Origin: Sphaerisporangium corydalis
Lineage (GTDB): Bacteria > Actinomycetota > Actinomycetes > Streptosporangiales > Streptosporangiaceae
NCBI RefSeq assembly: GCF_025506355.1
Contig: NZ_JANZYP010000086.1
Span: 1 to 34,560, forward strand
Reading direction: 5' to 3'
DNA length: 34,560 nucleotides
Shown here: positions 31,863-34,560 of the stretch, piece by piece
How the letters are laid out: every line of letters begins with the position of its first letter
How positions within the stretch are numbered: position 1 is the first letter of the stretch
Translations under genes and position numbers: made by a program
The notes under the pieces: generated by a model
What the model was told of the DNA's origin: nothing
Database searches by the model: none
The model's input: the letters and a program-made list of their open reading frames with translations, nothing else

Positions 31863-32399
31863 ATGCCCTATGATCTCGATCTCCCCGACGAGACGGCCTG
31901 GCGCGAGCTGGTCGAGCGTTTCGGCTACCGCATGTGGGCCGTCGCGCGGGCGTTCGGCCTCGGCCCCGCGGACGCCGCCGACGCGGTGCAGGCCGCGTGG
32001 CTCCGGCTGGTCGAGAGCCTCCCCTCGATCCGCGACCCCGAGCGCGTCGGCGCGTGGCTGGTCACCACCACCCGGCACGAGGCGGCCCGCATCGGCCGGC
32101 GCCGGGCGGGCGCCCCGCTGACCGGCCTGCCCGCCGACATCCCGGCTATGGACGGCGACCCCGCGGCGGCGCTGCTCAGCGAGGACGAGGGCCGGCGGCT
32201 GTGGGCGGCCGTCGACACCCTGCGCGAGCCCTGCCGCTCGCTCCTGCGACTGATCGTCACCGCCCCCGAGGCGGGCTACGCCCAACTCGCCCGGCGCCTC
32301 GGCATGCCGATCGGCAGCATCGGCCCAACCCGCATCCGCTGCCTCCGCCGCCTCCGCACCCTCCTCGAGGACGACCACCGAAGGAACGATGACCCGTGA
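31863..32399 (+). CDS. ECF-like sigma-70 family factor
   Basis: 178 residues. Sigma region 2 is seen at about 10-70: AWRELVERFGYRMWAVARAFGL, DAADAVQAAWLRLVE (quoted in parts), with the -10-binding helix. Region 4 sits at about 125-165: LRLIVTAPEAGYAQLARRLGMPIGSIGPTRIRCLRRLR, split here as YAQLARRLGMPIGSIG and PTRIRCLRRLR. The GSIGPTR..CL.RLR ending is typical of actinobacterial ECF-type factors with a degenerate loop. It probably directs RNA polymerase to its own operon. It is translationally coupled (GTGA) to the next gene. Confidence 0.82.
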   Translation: MPYDLDLPDETAWRELVERFGYRMWAVARAFGLGPADAADAVQAAWLRLVESLPSIRDPERVGAWLVTTTRHEAARIGRRRAGAPLTGLPADIPAMDGDPAAALLSEDEGRRLWAAVDTLREPCRSLLRLIVTAPEAGYAQLARRLGMPIGSIGPTRIRCLRRLRTLLEDDHRRNDDP

Positions 32400-32980
32400 G
32401 CGACGACGACTACCTCCTGGCGGCCCTGCGGATCGCGGCGGGCTCCGATCCGATCCCGGCCCGCGTCTCGGCCGACGCCCGCGCCGTGTACGGCCTGCGG
32501 CTGCCGGGAGCCGTTACGGCGGTCCCCGTCGGCCCACCCCCGCACGTCGGACCCGGCCGACGGCCCCCTTCCGGCACCCGCTCAGGAGGTTCCGGCACCC
32601 GCTCAGGAGGCGACGGCGACCCCCTCTCCGGGTTCGGTGCCGACGCCATCGGCGTCGGCGGGGTGGGTCGCAGGCTTGGTGGCGGGGGTCGTCATGGTGA
32701 CGGGGCGCCTCGGCTGCTCCGGTTCGCCGCCGGCGGGGTGACCATCGACGTGGAGGTCACGATCGGCGACACCCACATCGACCTGGCCGGGCAGGTACGT
32801 CCCGCGCCCGGTGACGGCTCCCGCGTCGAGATCAGGACACCGCACATCAGCAAGATCCGCTTCCCGTCCGAGACCGGTGAGTTCGCCACCACCGGCCTGC
32901 CACACGGATGGCTCAGCATCGTCTGCCACCGCCCCGGCCTCCCCCCAGTGGCCACCCGCTGGCAATGCCTCCGCCCATGA
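32396..32980 (+). CDS. Soluble glycine-rich protein between sigma factor and TPR protein
   Basis: 194 residues from GTG 32396 inside the sigma-factor stop. The first ~30 residues (DDYLLAALRIAAGSDPIPARV) look like the N-terminal helix of small anti-sigma-type proteins, but there is no membrane segment and no zinc HxxxCxxC motif. A Gly/Ser/Arg-rich middle (about 55-95) includes an exact in-frame duplication of TRSGGSG-like sequence from a 21-bp repeat at 32569-32610. The end (RLLRFAAGGVTIDVEVTIGD, then VEIRTPHISKIRFPSETGEF) is beta-rich, like an immunoglobulin-like or carboxypeptidase-regulatory-type fold. It may hold the sigma factor inactive. Coupled by ATGA to the next gene. Confidence 0.65.
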   Translation: MSDDDYLLAALRIAAGSDPIPARVSADARAVYGLRLPGAVTAVPVGPPPHVGPGRRPPSGTRSGGSGTRSGGDGDPLSGFGADAIGVGGVGRRLGGGGRHGDGAPRLLRFAAGGVTIDVEVTIGDTHIDLAGQVRPAPGDGSRVEIRTPHISKIRFPSETGEFATTGLPHGWLSIVCHRPGLPPVATRWQCLRP

Positions 32981-34560
32981 CCCCCACCCCGCCCAAAACC
33001 CCCGTCTCGTCCCCACCCGGGACCGCCTCACCTCAGGCCGAGAACCTCATTTCGACCCCGCCCGTGGACCCGATCTCGACTCCGTCAGATGCGCGGGTCG
33101 CCGGTTCCCCTGACGCGGACGCGTCCGGCTCCTCCCATGCGGACGCGTTCCGGGCGCTGGTGGTGGCGGCGGAAGAGGCGGTGCGGGAGGCGGGGGCCGA
33201 TCCGGGGCGGGCGCGTGAGCGGGCGCGGGCGATCCTGGCGGAGGCGCGGGCGGCCGGGTGCGCGGAGGCGGTCTCCGTCGCCCACCGCGCCCTGGCCCTC
33301 GCGGCGCGCGAGTTCGGGCACCTCACGCCCGCCTCCGAGCACCTCGGCCAGGCGATCACCGCCGCCCGGGACCTGCCCGAGCGCGCCGCCCAGGCCCGGC
33401 TCTCCCTGGTGACGGTCCGCGCCGAGCTGGGCGACCCGGTGGGCGCGCTGAGCGTCGCCGACCTCGCCGAGGGGCACCTGACCGGCCTCGACCCGGCACG
33501 GCTCAGGGTGCAGCGCGCGATGGCGCTCGTCCAGCTCGGCCGGAGCGAGGAGGCCGTGGCCCAGTGCGACATGGCCGTGGAGCGGCTCACCGGCGCGGGT
33601 GACCCTCTGTTCCTCGCCGGGGCCCTGCTCAACCGGGGCATCGCCCACACCTACCTGGAGTCGTACGACGCCGCCGCCGGTGACCTGTCATCGTGTGTGA
33701 CCATCGCCAGGGAGGCGGGTCTGGACCATGTCGCGGCCCTGGCCGAGGCCAACCTCCCCTTCGTCGCCACCCGGCGCGGCGACATCCCCTCCGCTTTCAC
33801 CGGATACCAGGCAGCGGAACAGGCGCTCGCCGACTATCCCGAACGGCTCGCCGCCATGCGGGCCGACTTCGCGGGCGCGCTGCTGGCCGCCCACCTCCCC
33901 GGCGAGGCCCGCGCTCTGCTCGGCCAGGCCGTCCCCGACCTCGCCGCCGCCGGCGCCCGGCTCGCGCTGGCCGAGTCCCGGCTGCTGCTCGGCCAGGTGG
34001 AACTGCTGGTCGGCGACCCGCACCAGGCGAGAGCCACCGCCGAATTGGCGGCGAGCGAGCTGGCCGGTCAGGGGCGGCATGCCTGGGTGCCGCTGGCCGA
34101 CGAGGTGATCCTCCGCGCCCGCCTGGCCGTCGAGGAGCCGACCCGCGAGCTGCTCGAGGAGGTCCGGGGCCTGGCGGGGCGGCTGGCGGAGCGGGGCTGG
34201 ACGGCGCCGGCCGCCGGGCTCCGGCTCACCGCCGCCGAACTGGCGGTCCGGCTGTCCGACCCGGCCGCCGCCGAGGCCGAGCTTCGCCTCCTCACCAGCG
34301 GCGAACCGCCCGCCGGCCGGACACACCGCGTCGTACGGCACCACGCCGTGGCCCTCGAACGGAGCCTTCGCGGCGACCGGCCGGGCGCCTTCGCCGCGTT
34401 GCGAGCGGGGCTGGAGGCCGCCGCGGAGGGCAGCGAACGCCTTGACGACCCGGGCGTACGCGCGCACGCCCTGCGCGCGGGAGAACGCCTCGCCGACTTC
34501 GGCCTCTCCCTCGCCCTGAACGACCCCCCTCCCCACCCCACCCTGAACGCCTCCCTCTCC
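32977..34560 (+). CDS. TPR-repeat protein, N-terminal part (probable CHAT-domain protease)
   Basis: The frame opens at ATG 32977 in the ATGA overlap and runs without a stop to the window edge (528 codons), so the C-terminus is missing. After a disordered Pro/Thr/Ser N-terminus (about 1-50), the rest is a string of alanine-rich helix pairs of TPR type, such as AREFGHLTPASEHLGQAITAARDL, in parts HLTPASEHLGQAI; GAGDPLFLAGALLNRGIAHTYLESYDAAAGDL in parts ALLNRGIAHTYLES. In actinobacteria this arrangement behind an ECF-like sigma factor and S8 protease is usually completed by a CHAT caspase-like domain, so I expect one after the edge. The CHAT part cannot be seen here. Confidence 0.75.
   Translation, partial: MTPTPPKTPVSSPPGTASPQAENLISTPPVDPISTPSDARVAGSPDADASGSSHADAFRALVVAAEEAVREAGADPGRARERARAILAEARAAGCAEAVSVAHRALALAAREFGHLTPASEHLGQAITAARDLPERAAQARLSLVTVRAELGDPVGALSVADLAEGHLTGLDPARLRVQRAMALVQLGRSEEAVAQCDMAVERLTGAGDPLFLAGALLNRGIAHTYLESYDAAAGDLSSCVTIAREAGLDHVAALAEANLPFVATRRGDIPSAFTGYQAAEQALADYPERLAAMRADFAGALLAAHLPGEARALLGQAVPDLAAAGARLALAESRLLLGQVELLVGDPHQARATAELAASELAGQGRHAWVPLADEVILRARLAVEEPTRELLEEVRGLAGRLAERGWTAPAAGLRLTAAELAVRLSDPAAAEAELRLLTSGEPPAGRTHRVVRHHAVALERSLRGDRPGAFAALRAGLEAAAEGSERLDDPGVRAHALRAGERLADFGLSLALNDPPPHPTLNASLS

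Overview
The window comes from a high-GC actinobacterium, most likely a filamentous member of the Streptosporangiaceae or a close relative. The support is pervasive third-position G/C, many GTG starts, GTGA/ATGA stop-start overlaps, F420-type PPOX and DUF3052/DUF3145/DUF1918 proteins, homodimeric AceE, and a PucR-type regulator followed by fabD-fabH-acpP-fabF. The species cannot be named from the sequence alone.

Layout. 1-6886 is accessory or eroding chromosome: the right end of an IS3-family element truncating a HIT-family gene, a small membrane protein, cutA convergent with a large XRE-type regulator, two small coupled unknown genes, a DUF6461 protein, a broken TetR gene, and a divergent quinone-reductase-like/PPOX pair. 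7062-12199 is an island bounded by a 45-bp duplication of the 3' half of a tRNA-Val(TAC) gene. It carries TGGCACG repeats beside the left copy, a Shedu-like DUF4263 gene between two copies of a ~270-bp repeat, an Mrr-like PD-(D/E)XK nuclease, a cluster of strong hairpins, a Nudix gene and a wrecked GntR gene. I read it as the decayed shell of a pSAM2-like integrative element now carrying defence cargo; no integrase, excisionase, Rep or Tra gene remains. The intact tRNA-Val closes it on the right.

12235-30596 is core metabolism: a ROK sugar kinase, a zinc-ribbon protein, a 1-Cys peroxiredoxin, DUF3052, YjbQ, DUF1918, aceE (pyruvate to acetyl-CoA), a WYL regulator, a PHP phosphoesterase, a three-gene set like E. 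coli yjfL-yjfM-yjfC (small membrane protein, ATP-grasp ligase, DUF350), then the type II fatty acid synthesis cluster fasR-fabD-fabH-acpP-fabF with an accD6-like carboxyltransferase, and DUF3145. AceE makes acetyl-CoA, the carboxyltransferase would make malonyl-CoA, and FabD/FabH/ACP/FabF use it for chain initiation and elongation.

30788-34560 (window edge) is a tightly packed set: cytoplasmic S8 protease, ECF-like sigma factor, a soluble glycine-rich protein and a long TPR protein that runs off the window and probably ends in a CHAT protease domain. This resembles actinobacterial protease-sigma-CHAT conflict or stress cassettes. Several exact short tandem duplications (8-21 bp), inside and outside genes, are scattered through the second half of the window.
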